Positions 37,760 through 48,796 of a DNA stretch of 64,000 nt are shown here, one piece after another. The DNA comes from Sipunculus nudus. Lineage: Eukaryota > Annelida > Sipuncula > Golfingiida > Sipunculidae. The notes beneath the pieces are model-generated. The model worked only from the letters and a program-made list of their open reading frames with translations. It ran no database searches and was not told the origin of the DNA. How positions within the stretch are numbered: position 1 is the stretch's first letter; each line of letters opens with the position of its first letter. The DNA lies in assembly GCA_026874595.1 (NCBI GenBank), contig CM049318.1, positions 27,678,956 through 27,742,955 of the forward strand, written 5' to 3'. Made by a program: the position numbers and the translations under genes.

Positions 37760-38610
37760 CGTTGTTGGGGAAGTAGTCACAGGAACAGAAGATGACTGAG
37801 TAGATGACGTGGAGACGGCAATGAATTCACCCACAGTGACAATAGGCCGAAGGCGTATAGGCCCGAATCTTGGAGTTTGACATCTCGAAGATAAAACTGT
37901 GTGAAAGTGGACAGAGATTTCCAGAAACCTTCTTAACAAGGTGACTGGACGAAATCCTAGATAAATGGGCGAAGGAGGTAGAGACTGCTCGGACTTCATG
38001 AGCTTTGACCTGAAGTTGCGACAATGTCGAAGGTGATGCAGATTTATATGCAGACACGGTGGTACCTTTCAGCCATGCACTGATGGTAATAGGGTTAATT
38101 TCATTTTGAGAAGTAGTGATTTTCGTTGAAATGAACAACTTCTTGCATCCCCCCCCCCCCCCCCCCCTGAATTGAACTGGTAGCTTTAAGATAATAACAT
38201 GAAGCACGTACTGGACCATTAGGCAGCGCCGGAATGTGCCAAGGCAACAGAGGAACATCACAATTTTGGTTTCTCATATAGAATTCAGGAGGGAAATGTA
38301 AGTGGCAGACGATCTTTTGTCCGGAATTTGTGTGAATTTCGAATCAGCCACTAGGGCATGAAGCTCAGAGCAGCAACCGGCAGACGCAAGAGCAAGGAGA
38401 AAGACTGTTTCTGCGACAAATGGAGTAGATGAGCCCATTGAAGAGGCTCATACGGGGGTCCTCTTTGATGATGTAAAACCACCTCCAGACGCCAGGAAGG
38501 AGATAGGTAGCAAGGACGAGAAGATCGCGCATGAACCCCTTTGAGAATGTCAGTCACGAGTGGGTGGTGTAGAACACCATCGTGACTGAGCGGATGGAGT
38601 ACCGACAACA
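37760..38610 (-). pseudogene. DIRS tyrosine recombinase (copy 1, frameshifted)
   Basis: K-A-H-E-V-R-A-V-S-T-S (about 37985-38015) is the H-x-x-R box. F-T-Q-F-Y-L-R-D-V with the catalytic Tyr (codon at 37891-37893) follows in another frame, so at least one frameshift lies between them. A 19-base C tract at 38149-38167 also interrupts the coding region. Confidence 0.75.
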
Positions 38611-39347
38611 GGGCGGCACGATAGCTGCGGAGTGACGGATAGGATAAGTATTTGCATTGTAGTAAATAAACAAAGAAATCTAAGACTGCCGAAACTGACG
38701 GATCTAAATTATAGATCCCGTGTTCATCAGCTCATCGGGAGAAGATGGGCCACCGGGAGTTATAGATGCGGTCGAAGAACATCAACGGGGAGTCGAGGCA
38801 AGGAGTGCAGACGGGCTTGAAATGCCTTGATCTTTGAGGCCTCTGATGATAGTACACATGCGCATAGAGGGCACAACTGATAAGGATGACTGTATCGTTT
38901 TAACGATGGGAGACCAATCACAAGTTGTAGAAGAACCGGTGGACGGGACAGTAACGAGCGGTACTGGGGAAACAAGGGAGCAGCCAGTCGAAACAGAAGG
39001 ATGATGATGAGATCGGTCTGAACAGTACGGGACAGACGGAGAAGGATCCGTACTGTGAGACTGGGTACTGGAAAAGCATAATGAAACCGGTGTGACCAGA
39101 CAGATGCGGGGGTGTCCGGTAGATGGTCGCCAGGGTGACGTAGCCTCGTCACACAAAGTCAAGGGCCGGAAGGGAGGAAAATCGAACAGATGAAATTCCG
39201 GGTTCCCTAGGCAAGAGAAAAGACACTGAAGGACATGCAGGGAAAGTACAACCTACGGAGGTGGAGAGATGTGGCAACAGGAGAGGGCGTCTGTGTAATT
39301 GTTCGAGATTCCTTGAAGATGACACGCGCGGAGCGTGTCGTGTAATG

Positions 39348-39746
39348 TTATACATAGATCGAACAATAGGTATGTCTCCTGAAGAAGTAAGTATGAACGA
39401 TAATCATAAAAATCCAAGGTCCTACATTTATGCCAAACAGGAGAGCGCGGAACTGAAAAACGCGGTTCTGGTAGGCAAACCGAAGAAACAGTTGAGAAGA
39501 TGAGTGAATTTGCATGTGAAAATAAGCAGCTGTAAGGTCTATTTTGAACACCCAATCCATCCGTTGGATGGTCCTGAGCACCACATGAATATTGTACATT
39601 TTGAAAGGAGGTGGGGAAATGTACGGATTAAGAAGCTTTAGATTGATTATGGGACGCCATTTGCTGTGAGGTTTGGGGACCAGAAAAAGTCGAGAGTAAA
39701 ACCCCGAAGTTGTAGGGGAAACCTCGAGAATAGCCTGTTTGACCAA
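39348..39746 (-). pseudogene. DIRS reverse transcriptase, N-terminal part (copy 1)
   Basis: Residues about 15-75 show S-G-F-Y-S-R-L-F-L-V-P-K-P, W-R-P-I-I-N-L-K-L-L-N and F-K-I-D-L-T-A-A-Y-F-H-M-Q-I, the palm and finger blocks of DIRS reverse transcriptase. The protein then runs to H-T-Y-F-F and the Y-L-D-D block is absent. Downstream sequence resumes with F-D-L-C-I-T-L, which in copy 2 lies after the RNase H motif, showing an internal deletion of several hundred bases. Confidence 0.8.
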
Positions 39747-40239
39747 AATAGTCTGGATGGCCTCTTCCAGAGTGAGCTTTTTTACCGGATCCGGAGGAGA
39801 TGTAAAAAATGGGTGCTGTGTGAGAGGCTGAGTGCTTAAAAACGTAATATGGAACCCGAACCTTACCGTGCTGAGGATTAAACGGTGAGATGTGATTTTT
39901 GCCCAAGCCAGAAAATGATCGGTTAGGTGGCAGCCTACTGGAACGAAAGAGTCATCTTTGGGAACGACCTCGTTTGGAGGTTCCCCCTAGAAATGATTGG
40001 GAACGGCTCGAACGGGAGGACACCCGGGGAGCGGGAGCGGGTGTCTGACGAGGAAACGATTGAGTGGAAGGCGGCGGACGAGTTTGGGAAATACGGATTG
40101 ACGGCCGAGAGGCAGGCGGAGCCGAATGGAGCCGAGCCTGCCGATCTGATTGTTCCAAGGCGAGCTAAAATAATGGGCGCAGGTTACCACCAAAAAGAAG
40201 TGAGTCAGTAAACGGCTGATATAGAGTTCTGACAACTCA

Positions 40240-41125
40240 GCCTGAGTGAGTTCTGGCTTGAGATTGCGTAAGGATTTTAAACAGCCAATACGCCCAAGAA
40301 GAATGCAATTTTCAACTAATCGCCAGGTAATGTGTTGAAGCTCCGCACAATCATGGGCAGAGGCTTGCCAGATATTGTTAAGAGTATTAGTATCTGGCGA
40401 GAAGACTGGTAACCGCCTGGAGACCATTAAGAATCCCCGCCGCCAAACGGCCCAACCCCTCCAAATCAGCGAGTTGGTGGTCAGACACATGAGCAAAAGG
40501 TTGGTCCACGCCCGATTTCAGGCGCATAGCGGTTGAAGGAATATCCGGCCTGGGCGGAGATGGAATAAACCGGTCAAAGCAGGTCGCTCGGTAACCAAGG
40601 GGGGACCAAAGTGTGCCAGTGGACCAAGGTTTGGCGGAGCCAGGAGGAACCGCCGCACCAGAAGACGTTGAAACATTGCCGGTGACCGCAGCATGATGTT
40701 CCTTTAAAATCGCCATGTGGAGCTGAAGGTGAGGATAAAGGCCAAGGGGAGAGAACCAGGGAGTCCACTGAGACACGAGGAATGGATCTAGACGAATATC
40801 CGACATTAATGAAGAACAAAACTTTGATAGTTTCTGTAAGATGGCATTAGCAAAAGACCGATTCGACTGAATAGGAACAGGCAAAATCTTTCTTTTACAT
40901 GATACAGACAATAAGGGTTTTGTCGTAAAAACAGTTGGGAGTAGTACTTACACTACACCTAGGAACCAAGGGAGAGCGCAACACCACTGTGTTGCTGTCC
41001 CCAAAGGAAGGGCCCCCTTGACCCGTAGGGGCACCAGAATTACGAACAGGGGAAGGAGCAATCCCAAGAACCGGTGAGTGGGACCAAGCATTGAACATGG
41101 CCCACTTGTCCGAAGACCGTAGCAA
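40240..41125 (-). pseudogene. DIRS Gag-like remnant (copy 1)
   Basis: Frames on the minus strand contain L-G-Y-R-A-T-C, M-R-L-K-S-G-V-D-Q-P-F-A-H and L-A-D-L-E-G-L-G-R-L-A-A-G-I, each matched in the second DIRS copy at about 62.7-62.9 kb (M-R-L-M-S-G-L-E-Q-P-F-A, L-S-D-L-E-G-L-G-R-H-A-A-G-M). The reading frame changes several times, so it is a pseudogene. Confidence 0.65.
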
Positions 41126-41559
41126 GTGTCATTCTTAGAGTGGCAAAGGTAACAAGAGGGATGGGAATTCCAAGCAGGGATTATCTATTCACAGCTAGAA
41201 CAATAAGAGGGAATCTCCATTGCAGGTAGGGAAAAACATAAGATACTCACAGTTCAGTTGGCACACCTGATTGTACAAACCAAAACAAAACACGCAAAAG
41301 CTTTCACACGTCCAATATGGCGAAACGCCAAAAGAAACGGTGATTACTGGAAATGGAAGTGTGACCTAGATTCACGGGAATGAGGCGGAATGGGCGATAA
41401 TTGGCCCAATAAGGGGAAAATTTTGGTTTGCTTACTCTGGCGTATAAACTTTAATAGAGAAAATTCTCATTAATACAAAAACAGCTCACAATTATGTTTA
41501 GGTAGTAAACGTTAAGATTATATAGCATAATAAGAACATGTAGGGCCAAAATATTAAAG

Positions 41560-41810
41560 GTATGGTTCTCAGGCACGGCCTGCGTCAATTTTAATCCCCC
41601 GCATCAATTTTTTTTTGTTTTGATTTTCAATAGAAACTAACCATTTTTCAGCTCCAGCCTCTCGGACATTTCTTTCAAGAAGATAAAATCATACAATTTT
41701 TATAAAATTTCCTTTGTTATGTAGTGCACTTACTTGTTTAGCAAAAAGTTAAGCAAAAAAAAAAATGCCCGCCCACATTGATTTCTGAAAAAATGACTGA
41801 GAACCAAACC
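41560..41810. mobile_element. MITE, about 250 bp, GGTATGGTTCTCAGG ends
   Basis: This is an unsplit copy of the element at 7390-10117: GGTATGGTTCTCAGGCAC on the left and ACTGAGAACCAAACC on the right, with ATAAAATCATACAATTT and AATGCCCGCCCAC inside. It provides the empty-site reference for the Harbinger-like insertion (GTTATGTAG undivided at about 41716). Confidence 0.75.
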
Positions 41811-41925
41811 GAATTTCTTTCTTTTTTGACCTAGTTAAAATATTAATAATTACACTGAATAGTTCACAGCATGGTTATATTGGAAAGATGGAACCTTTAC
41901 AAGATTAATGTAGGACAATTTTTAC

Positions 41926-42124
41926 CTAATGTCACTGCGCCGGTTACCATAGCCACCAATAACGATCTCATAGACAGGTGAAGCTAGCTCCTCATCTTGC
42001 CTCAAAGACAGGAGAGCGTCGGTACAAGCTCGTACTCCAAAGATGGCGTGAGTGTGTTCTCGTTCATGCAGCCACACATACCGGTACTTGAAGGCAGTGG
42101 TAGTGGACACAAAGGCCGTCCGGA
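41926..42124 (-). CDS. FAMeT array exon, domain F7 N-terminal half
   Basis: This 199-bp exon (acceptor GTCTTTCAG in phase 1, donor AG|GTAAAA in phase 2) encodes V-R-T-A-F, Y-V-W-L-H, V-R-A-C-T-D-A, Y-E-I-V-I-G-G-Y-G-N-R-R and S-D-I-R. The frame continues in the exon at 36771-37009, and the two halves sum to 438 bp. The intervening 4.9-kb intron holds a DIRS retrotransposon. The internal intron sits at exactly the same place and phase as in F11. Confidence 0.87.
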
Positions 42125-42628
42125 CTGAAAGACAGAAAGTAGGCTGATAAAAGAGTGTGTGAAAACATATAATAATATACTGTACAAACAATACTTGTGA
42201 AACTTATATTTCATAATTATGCATGGACCATCCTTTCCTGAGCATATAGTTTTCGAGATATACCGATAAATCAATACGCCACATCTATAGGGTTACCAGT
42301 ACGCTGTATGCATGCCCATTTCATTGGGATCCTAGACCCATGAACCTTCTTATCATAGAAACACCACACGATTTCATGAAAGAGAGATGTTTGTATTAGG
42401 AAAGGCTCCCAAAGGGGAAGGTTTAACTCTACAGAGAAGCATTATTTCTCAAAATTGATAAAAAGCATATTAAAATTGAAATTAACTACATCAATATGGT
42501 GCAACAATGAAATTTTAAAACAGAATCATAATTAACTGCATATTAATTTTTAAGAGCCATATTTATAAATGAATTTCACCAGAAATTTAGAGGAAGCATG
42601 TCGCTTGCATAAAAACAGTTCAACATAC

Positions 42629-43075
42629 ACTGATCTTGGTTGAACTGCCAGGTGCCATTTGCTCCCCATCCAGTGGTCATGGCAACCCCGGAGACCTGGA
42701 AAGGAACTGAATCCTGCCATGTGACCAGCACGTTACTGCCGATGGTGACCCCGAAACCAACGCTTATTATAGACGACCTCCACGTAACCCAGAAATCACG
42801 ATATTCCGTGCAGTTTAAGACTCCTACAGTGTCAGCATTTTGCCGAATATCCCGGTTTCCGTCCTTGACCTTCCTGATAAAGGTACGGGTATTTTTATAG
42901 CCCCCGATGATGATTTCATACAAATTATTGCTGGTGACGCCGGGAATTTCTGACAAGCCAATCGTAGCATCATGGCAGGCCATTATCTCGAATACAAAGA
43001 ACTTGCTGTCAGTGGCAGTCCACATGTACTGGTACCCCTTGTCTGATGGTGTGTACAGCCGGTAGAAATTGGTAC
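42629..43075 (-). CDS. FAMeT array exon, domain F6 (complete)
   Basis: This 447-bp phase 1-1 exon (acceptor TTACCAACAG, donor GTATGT) is a very typical domain: N-F-Y-R-L-Y-T-P, Y-M-W-T-A-T, I-M-A-C-H-D-A-T, L-S-E-I-P-G-V-T, Y-E-I-I-I-G-G-Y-K-N, F-I-R-K, V-G-V-L-N-C-T-E-Y, F-W-V-T-W, V-T-W-Q-D-S-V-P-F, T-T-G-W-G-A-N-G-T-W and Q-F-N-Q-D-Q. It is the first domain after the linker exons. Confidence 0.9.
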
Positions 43076-43721
43076 CTGTTGGTAAACACAATATAATCAA
43101 GCTTAGATTAAACATTGAACAAACCAGTCATAACAGGCACGAGCCAATAACGCCAAAAAGGAGATAGAGATCATACTTTTATCAGCCAGTCACATCACAA
43201 TCAGATGCTATCCTTCATCCTCTGTAATTTTGTTTAAATGTCTGCAAGGCACATGGTTGCTCAAGATGTTAATAATATCAAGAGAATTTGAAATCACCTG
43301 CAGGAAGTAGTCCTAGTGTAAGAATATGCATTAGTGTATTAAGCAACAGGCTTAGCCAATCAACTGAATGGACTACGTCATATTTGCAGCTGTACCACTA
43401 ATCTGAGCTTGTATTAAACAGGCAGTGACTGATGAACAACAGCAGAGTGTAAAACAATCTCAAGTAGACAATACAACCAATCTTTGTGGACAACTAGTGA
43501 TGGTCCACGTTTTTACACAGAGAGCAGGTCTCTTGTATTAGACGTTACGGAGAATCCAACCAATCATATAAAGACTGGTGAGTTTCTGCTGCATCTGTCC
43601 TTTTTTTAAATATGTTTTGGTGGAGGTAACCGCCTCCATATTTTTTAATGCTTATTAACTGCATATATGTACATCTGCAGAACTCCATTCCGGTTTCCAC
43701 AGGCATTCGTTTCTAGTATTA

Positions 43722-44247
43722 AAACGGCCTAGAAACTGTAAACACATTGAGTATGGGCGATATACCCATTATAAAAGAACAAAGCAATGAACTCCACCGC
43801 TACGCGGGCAAGAGTACTTTTTTTCACAAGTCCGAATTCCCGAGAATTATTCGCTTCACAAGCATGATCGCGCGAAAAATAAAAAAAAAATAAATGTATT
43901 CTACAATATCCGCGAATTCCAGCACGTTTATTTCAGCTGCGACACCGTCATTTGTCAGGTATACATTTATTAGTTGCAGGAGTTGACGTCATCCCTGGAA
44001 TAAACGTTCTGGAATTCGCGGTTAATGAAGGGAACTTTTATTTTTTGGAAGTTTGATCTTGTAAATAAAGATGTTTTCAACAAAAAGGCGCGCGATCATG
44101 CTTGTGAAGCGGATAATTCTCCGGAATTCGGATTTGTGAAAAGAAAGTTGTCTTGCCCAGGTAGTGGTGGAGTTCATTACCTTGTTCTCTTATAATGGGT
44201 ATATCGCCCATACTCAATGTGTTTACGGTTTCTAGGCCATTGTAGTG
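43722..44247. mobile_element. Fold-back (long inverted repeat) element
   Basis: About 43722-43880 (GGCCTAGAAACTGTAAACAC, GAGTATGGGCGATATACCC) is the reverse complement of about 44083-44247 (GGGTATATCGCCCATACTC, GTTTACGGTTTCTAGGCC). Inner arms CGCGAATTCCAGCACGTTTA and TAAACGTTCTGGAATTCGCG extend the palindrome, so nearly the whole 0.5 kb can fold into one hairpin. It is directly followed by a SINE-like body. Confidence 0.85.
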
Positions 44248-44264
44248 CTGGAAACGAGTGCCTG

Positions 44265-44440
44265 TGCCGGTTTCGGACAACGTGACAGGGCAGTATCACA
44301 CGCTTCCTCTCGTTATATCCTGGCGTCAACCAGGCTCATTGAATACTGCACCTGTGGGCCCTGCGTCCGTAATCGTCCCCATTGCTGGATCATACCATTG
44401 AGGAACCCCCAAAAGGCGCACTTTGTTTGTGAGTGAACCT
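44265..44440 (-). mobile_element. SINE body fragment, headless
   Basis: GTGACAGGGCAGTATCACACG, ACTGCACCTGTGGGCC and GCGCACTTTGTTTGTGAGTGAA match 3420-3600, but the tRNA-like head present there at 3640-3727 is missing. Confidence 0.6.
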
Positions 44441-44681
44441 GCATGTGTTCTTGTTGATAAGGTGTGTGAACAGTTTTGATTCCTGTCTACTCTCTGCAAC
44501 TGACATGATTGATCTGATTGGCCTTTGTGCGCATGGTCCCATCACATATGAGCCTGTTCAAAGTTCTAGAAATAGCAGGCAAGAAGTACCACAGAAGCAA
44601 GGTCTTTGTACAACTGAGATTAAGACCTTGCTCCTAGGAAGCAGATCGATACATGATCAAATTTATTCAAAATAAACTTAC

Positions 44682-44720
44682 TTGTATCAAGACTGGGGGT
44701 CTGAGTTGGCTGTGGTGTTG
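44682..44720 (-). CDS. 39-bp linker micro-exon, Thr/Pro-rich
   Basis: The minus strand reads CTCTCTTGTAG, then 39 bases, then GTAAGTTTAT. In phase 1-1 it encodes T-P-Q-P-T-Q-T-P-S-L-D-T plus split codons. The donor context is the same as in the 27-bp linker exon, and both share the T-P-x-x-T-Q core, so they probably arose by duplication. It adds to a Thr/Pro spacer ahead of domain F6. Confidence 0.68.
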
Positions 44721-45139
44721 CTACAAGAGAGAAAACAATTATATCAACAGAGGCATCATAATATTATCACTAATAGATTACATTCAGCATAGCGCACCTA
44801 AAATGTAACTAAAGTATCAAAATTAAAAATAAACAATGTAGCAAAAACAAGTATTTATAAAATATCCACCAACTCTCTATATATCACTTTTGACTAGTTG
44901 GACATATACTTCCACTGTTACAATTTATTCATAGTTTCACTGGTTAAAATGCATTACATAATATATGCCAGTAGCACAGGTTTGAGAGCTGTATGATACA
45001 GTATATCCATCCTTTGTGTCAATGAGGATATAAGCAACCAGTAAATGTTTATAATAAATGTCTGAATGACTGCTGGAAAATGGATAGCTTTGCCCATTCT
45101 GAGATCTCCATCAATATATATAATTAAATAGCAGTGCAG

Positions 45140-45608
45140 CTAATAGACCTTTTCCACAAGCATGCGCACTGCGCGTGTTTGAGTAGGGTTCGGGTGTGCA
45201 GGGTTCGGGTCATCTGACCTCCACATGTATACAAACAGGCAAGACAATGATATCAAGTATTCAGGTGTCTACTATTAATAAATACCCGGTAGAATGCAAC
45301 TATATTGTAGCTCATATTTTTGTAATATGACCAGAAATAAAGGAATTTACATTAAAATTTTGTTGACGCACATAGCATGGATTGTCAGATATAGATATGT
45401 TCAAAACATACTGCGTTACAAAGACAACCCCTATTTCGATCAGGTTCTCATGGTTGCCTAGGATGCTACAAGTTATGTAACTGCAACAGGGCAAATAAAA
45501 AACCCCTTTTGCCTTGGACTGCCATGAATGTTTATGCTACCAACCCTGAATCATACATGTCAGATATCTCAGATAGGTGTTGCTAGTGAAACGGAAAAGG
45601 TCTATTAG
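45140..45608. mobile_element. MITE, 470 bp, CTAATAGACCTTTTCC ends
   Basis: CTAATAGACCTTTTCCAC (from 45140) and GGAAAAGGTCTATTAG (to 45608) are perfect inverted ends of 16 bp. Inside is a GTTCGGGT-repeat-like stretch (45185-45212). There is no coding sequence. It lies in the intron between the two linker exons. Confidence 0.78.
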
Positions 45609-45904
45609 GTGAAAATAAAGTCGATATTCATATCAGTGTCATATAAACAAAAATTTACTCTAATAATACAAAACATAATAAAGCAGTTGCATCTCTGCCT
45701 TGAAAACAGGTCTATTGATGCATATATTATTGTATTAGTCTCCACGAACAGACATTATGTAACAGGATTTGGAAAAGGTAAATTTCTTTTTATCGCTTGG
45801 ATGGAGAGTAACATTATTAAATGCTTGCTTATTAACTACAGGGTATGTGCCAATGAAAAGTAATATCATTATGCTATTATGCATTTATTTATAGGTAAAC
45901 TTAC

Positions 45905-45931
45905 TTGTAGGGGGTGCCTGGGTTGGTGTCA
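45905..45931 (-). CDS. 27-bp linker micro-exon, Thr/Pro-rich
   Basis: The minus strand reads TTTACAG, then 27 bases, then GTAAGTTTAC, giving strong acceptor and donor sites. In the gene's frame (phase 1-1) it encodes T-P-T-Q-A-P-P-T plus split codons. It cannot be recognised by length alone. The support is its splice sites, its correct phase, and its similarity to the next linker exon. Inferred role: a flexible, probably O-glycosylated spacer between domain blocks F1-F5 and F6-F17. Confidence 0.65.
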
Positions 45932-46366
45932 CTGTAAATACCAATATGACATAAATAATTATTAATGCTGATAAACTGGTGAATGACAAAAATGTTTCGA
46001 ACAATAGACAACTGAATTATATGAAAATAAATTAAAAAATAATAAGATATACCTCAATGTCTTCATTGATTCATTGGAATTTGACCAGTTTGCAAAGATA
46101 TTATAAATGTTATTACAATTACTGAACAAAATTAACATATTTGCTCAAATGCAGAAGAAATTCCCAAGTTTATTTATAACTACTGTCCATGACTATCACC
46201 AACATATCCTAGAAATAACTTTCTCATACCCTTGAGGTGATCAAAATAAAGAAAACTCTAATTTATATTTTTCCATCATTCAAACTTCTGATACTGTTGT
46301 AACATTTATTTAATTTAAATTTATAATTTTTTTTATTTTATTAAATATTTACTGAACAATACTCAC

Positions 46367-46807
46367 ATGAAGGACTATCAAAATGCCAGCTTCCATCTGC
46401 TCCCTCACCAGTGCTGAGACCAAGAGCGTACACTGAGTGATTACGTTCTGAGTATGAGAGGAACTGGTTGCTGCCAATTTCACTTCCTCGTCCGACCTGA
46501 ACAACTCTCCCTGCCCATTGTAACCAGAATGTTCTTGGTTCTGTGCACGATAATATACCTCGGGTTTCTACCTGTGCCGTAACCTCGTTTCCTTGGGGGC
46601 CATCACGTATTACTGATTTTGTGTTCTCCCAGCCACCGATGACGACTTCCGTTGTCATAGCATTAGGCTTGCCTTGGGTGGTCGTTAACACCACCTGAAC
46701 GTTGTTACACGCCTGCACTTGGAACACCATGTCTTTGCGACCAACGACGCTGACCCAGTTGGTGTCATAGCCATATATTGTTGGAGTCCACATCTGTACC
46801 CAGTCAT
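46367..46807 (-). CDS. FAMeT array exon, domain F5 (complete)
   Basis: This 441-bp phase 1-1 exon (acceptor TTATTTTAG, donor GTGAGT) encodes a full domain. It shows N-W-V-S-V-V-G, V-Q-A-C-N-N-V, V-V-I-G-G-W-E-N, S-V-I-R-D, R-G-I-L-S-C-T-E, F-W-L-Q-W, V-G-R-G-S-E-I-G-S-N-Q-F and L-S-T-G-E-G-A-D-G-S-W. Both cysteines are present. It is the last domain before the two Thr/Pro linker exons, so the array appears to be divided into an F1-F5 block and an F6-F17 block. Confidence 0.88.
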
Positions 46808-47711
46808 CTAAAATAAAAAATGACAGAAAAATTAGTTCAACATCATTTATATATCACTGTCGTTCAAAATTATATTTCTCCTCAAATGTCTCAGGAGTTT
46901 TCATTTCACAGAAATTTAAACGGTTCCTTTGGGGCAAACAAGTCATGCAGCTATAACATGTTCATAAAGTTGTCTTTTCTCCTTTTTGTCACCAATATTC
47001 CTATTAAAAACATCTTGGTGGGAGAAGGAACATGATTGTATTGAGCCTAACAGAAGATATGAAAGCAACTGGTTTGAGCTGATAGATCCTCTCAGCACTA
47101 AATAACCATATCTAAATACTGTGAGGTGTGGTTGCCTTTTGTTCACGAGGGTCTCAAATTCGCGATATTTACAAAAGGGGAATTGTTGTAGAAATAAAAA
47201 AACCTTCATGAATAACATTTCCAATCATCATAGCCAAAGTTAAAAAGTATGAGGTTGACGTTCGAATGAAGACAGATTGAATAGAGATTGTTTACAGATC
47301 AATATTTTATATGATATAAGATCTTTCCAAGTAACTGCCATTAACAAACAGTACTTTTAGTGAAAAAGATTTTGTGCACAAAATATTTGATATAATTAAT
47401 TCATATAAAATGGTTATATTGAGTATAGGCCTTTTCTATTATGAGATCGCGAAAATGGGACCCTCATAAAACAATGAAAAAGTGAAAATCACAAATTTCT
47501 TTAGCGAGTATGAAGCCAACCACAGTAGGTGGCCATTAACATTAACAGACCAATTTTTGCGGCCTGGACCCCCCCCCCTTCCAGACTTGTGGGCCTTTTT
47601 GTAGGCCTTGTCATTAGTCCTCCTAGGACCCCCCTCCCTTTTTTTTTACTAAATCCTGGATCCATCCCTGGTTAAGAAAGCAGAGTTTAAAGTCTGCTAT
47701 CATTTACTAAC
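46808..47711 (-). other. Intron between F4 and F5
   Basis: No recognisable gene. There is a C-run (47570-47578) and a T-run (47639-47648). The open frames here lack any family signature. Confidence 0.5.
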
Positions 47712-48155
47712 CTTCACTTTGCTTTACTTCCCATCTTCCAGTCTGGCCATAAGCTGTTGAAAACGAAACTGCATTCACAGGATGGAAACGTGGATCCCGC
47801 CATGACACAAGGGCGAGTGATCCCAGCTCTCCGCTACCGAAAGTAATGGTGCTGTCCTGCCATGTTATCCAGAAGGAGCGGTACTCATTACAGCTCACAA
47901 TGTTAGGAGTCTGGACCGTTGTGTAATGTGTCCCCCTGCCCGCTTGTGTGCGGTTCTTAATCGCAGATCGCTGGTTCTTCCAGCCTCCAATGACGATCTC
48001 GTATGTTGAGTTCCTCGTTACGAAGGCGTTCTCTGACAGGGCGACATGTCCGTCGTGGCAGGTCTTGAGTCTGAAGGTGATGTAGTTTTGACGCATGTGT
48101 ACCCACACTCTCCTGAACTCAAGTCTGGTGGGTGTGAATGCTGTATACGTGTTCC
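47712..48155 (-). CDS. FAMeT array exon, domain F4 (complete)
   Basis: This 444-bp phase 1-1 exon (acceptor TTTATCCAG, donor GTTAGT) is a canonical domain. It shows N-T-Y-T-A-F at the start, L-K-T-C-H-D-G-H, Y-E-I-V-I-G-G-W-K-N-Q-R-S, Q-T-P-N-I-V-S-C-N-E, F-W-I-T-W-Q-D-S, W-R-D-P-R-F-H-P-V-N-A-V and G-R-W-E-V. Its W-R-D-P-x-F-H-P-V-N-A-V block closely resembles that of F16 near the other end of the gene, so the two may be close relatives within the array. Confidence 0.88.
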
Positions 48156-48796
48156 CTGGATAAAAAGGAGATATTATTTACTGTTACATCATTTTGCACA
48201 GGTCCTTAAAGTAGATTATCTGGCACAAACCCCTAAATTCATATTACTCCCCATAAGTTATATGTATTACTGTTAATTTAATGCCTGTAAAGTGTTCTTT
48301 GTTAAGATGTTAGTATTTGCAAAATTTTCATTTATTTTCATCAGACATGATAATAATATTATGTCCTTTCCTAAAAGGTACTTAAAAATTTGATCTCCAA
48401 TACTCTTTGATTTCAAAAAGACTAAATTAAAGTATTATGCACTATGAGCAGGAAACATACTTTCAAAGCTTATGAAAATGCCCTGTAAAATTTACCACCA
48501 TATTTTGTAAGAATCAAGTTTCTTTATGAAATTCATTTCAACTCCATTCTGCTGTTTTGTATAAATCAATGTATGCTTGATATTTCCTTCTATAATCTCT
48601 TACACCTGAAAAAGGGGACTGAGCACCACGAAGCTGGCCAGAGAAACATCAACTAGTCTCAATTCAGGTGTCAACCAATTATTTGATAAATTCATGCTGA
48701 CAGACTAGTACGGCAATACTGACCTTTAATAATTTACATTGATATAGCTACCTGATTAATACAACTCACTTCACTGTTCAACTGGGTCAAACTTAC

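Larger units (their letters stand above)
37328..41515 (-). mobile_element. DIRS retrotransposon, internally deleted
   Basis: The inverted terminal repeats are clear: about 37361-37531 is the reverse complement of about 41341-41510 (CTCATTAATAC, TTTATACGC, GCCCAATAAGGG and similar phrases). At 37640-37680 the internal complementary region (ACGTAAACATAATTGTGAGC) matches the outer part of the right repeat, the diagnostic DIRS arrangement. Minus-strand remnants run Gag, RT, YR. A deletion at about 39.38 kb removed the RT catalytic motif and most of RNase H. It lies in the F7 intron in the same orientation as the host gene. Confidence 0.85.
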
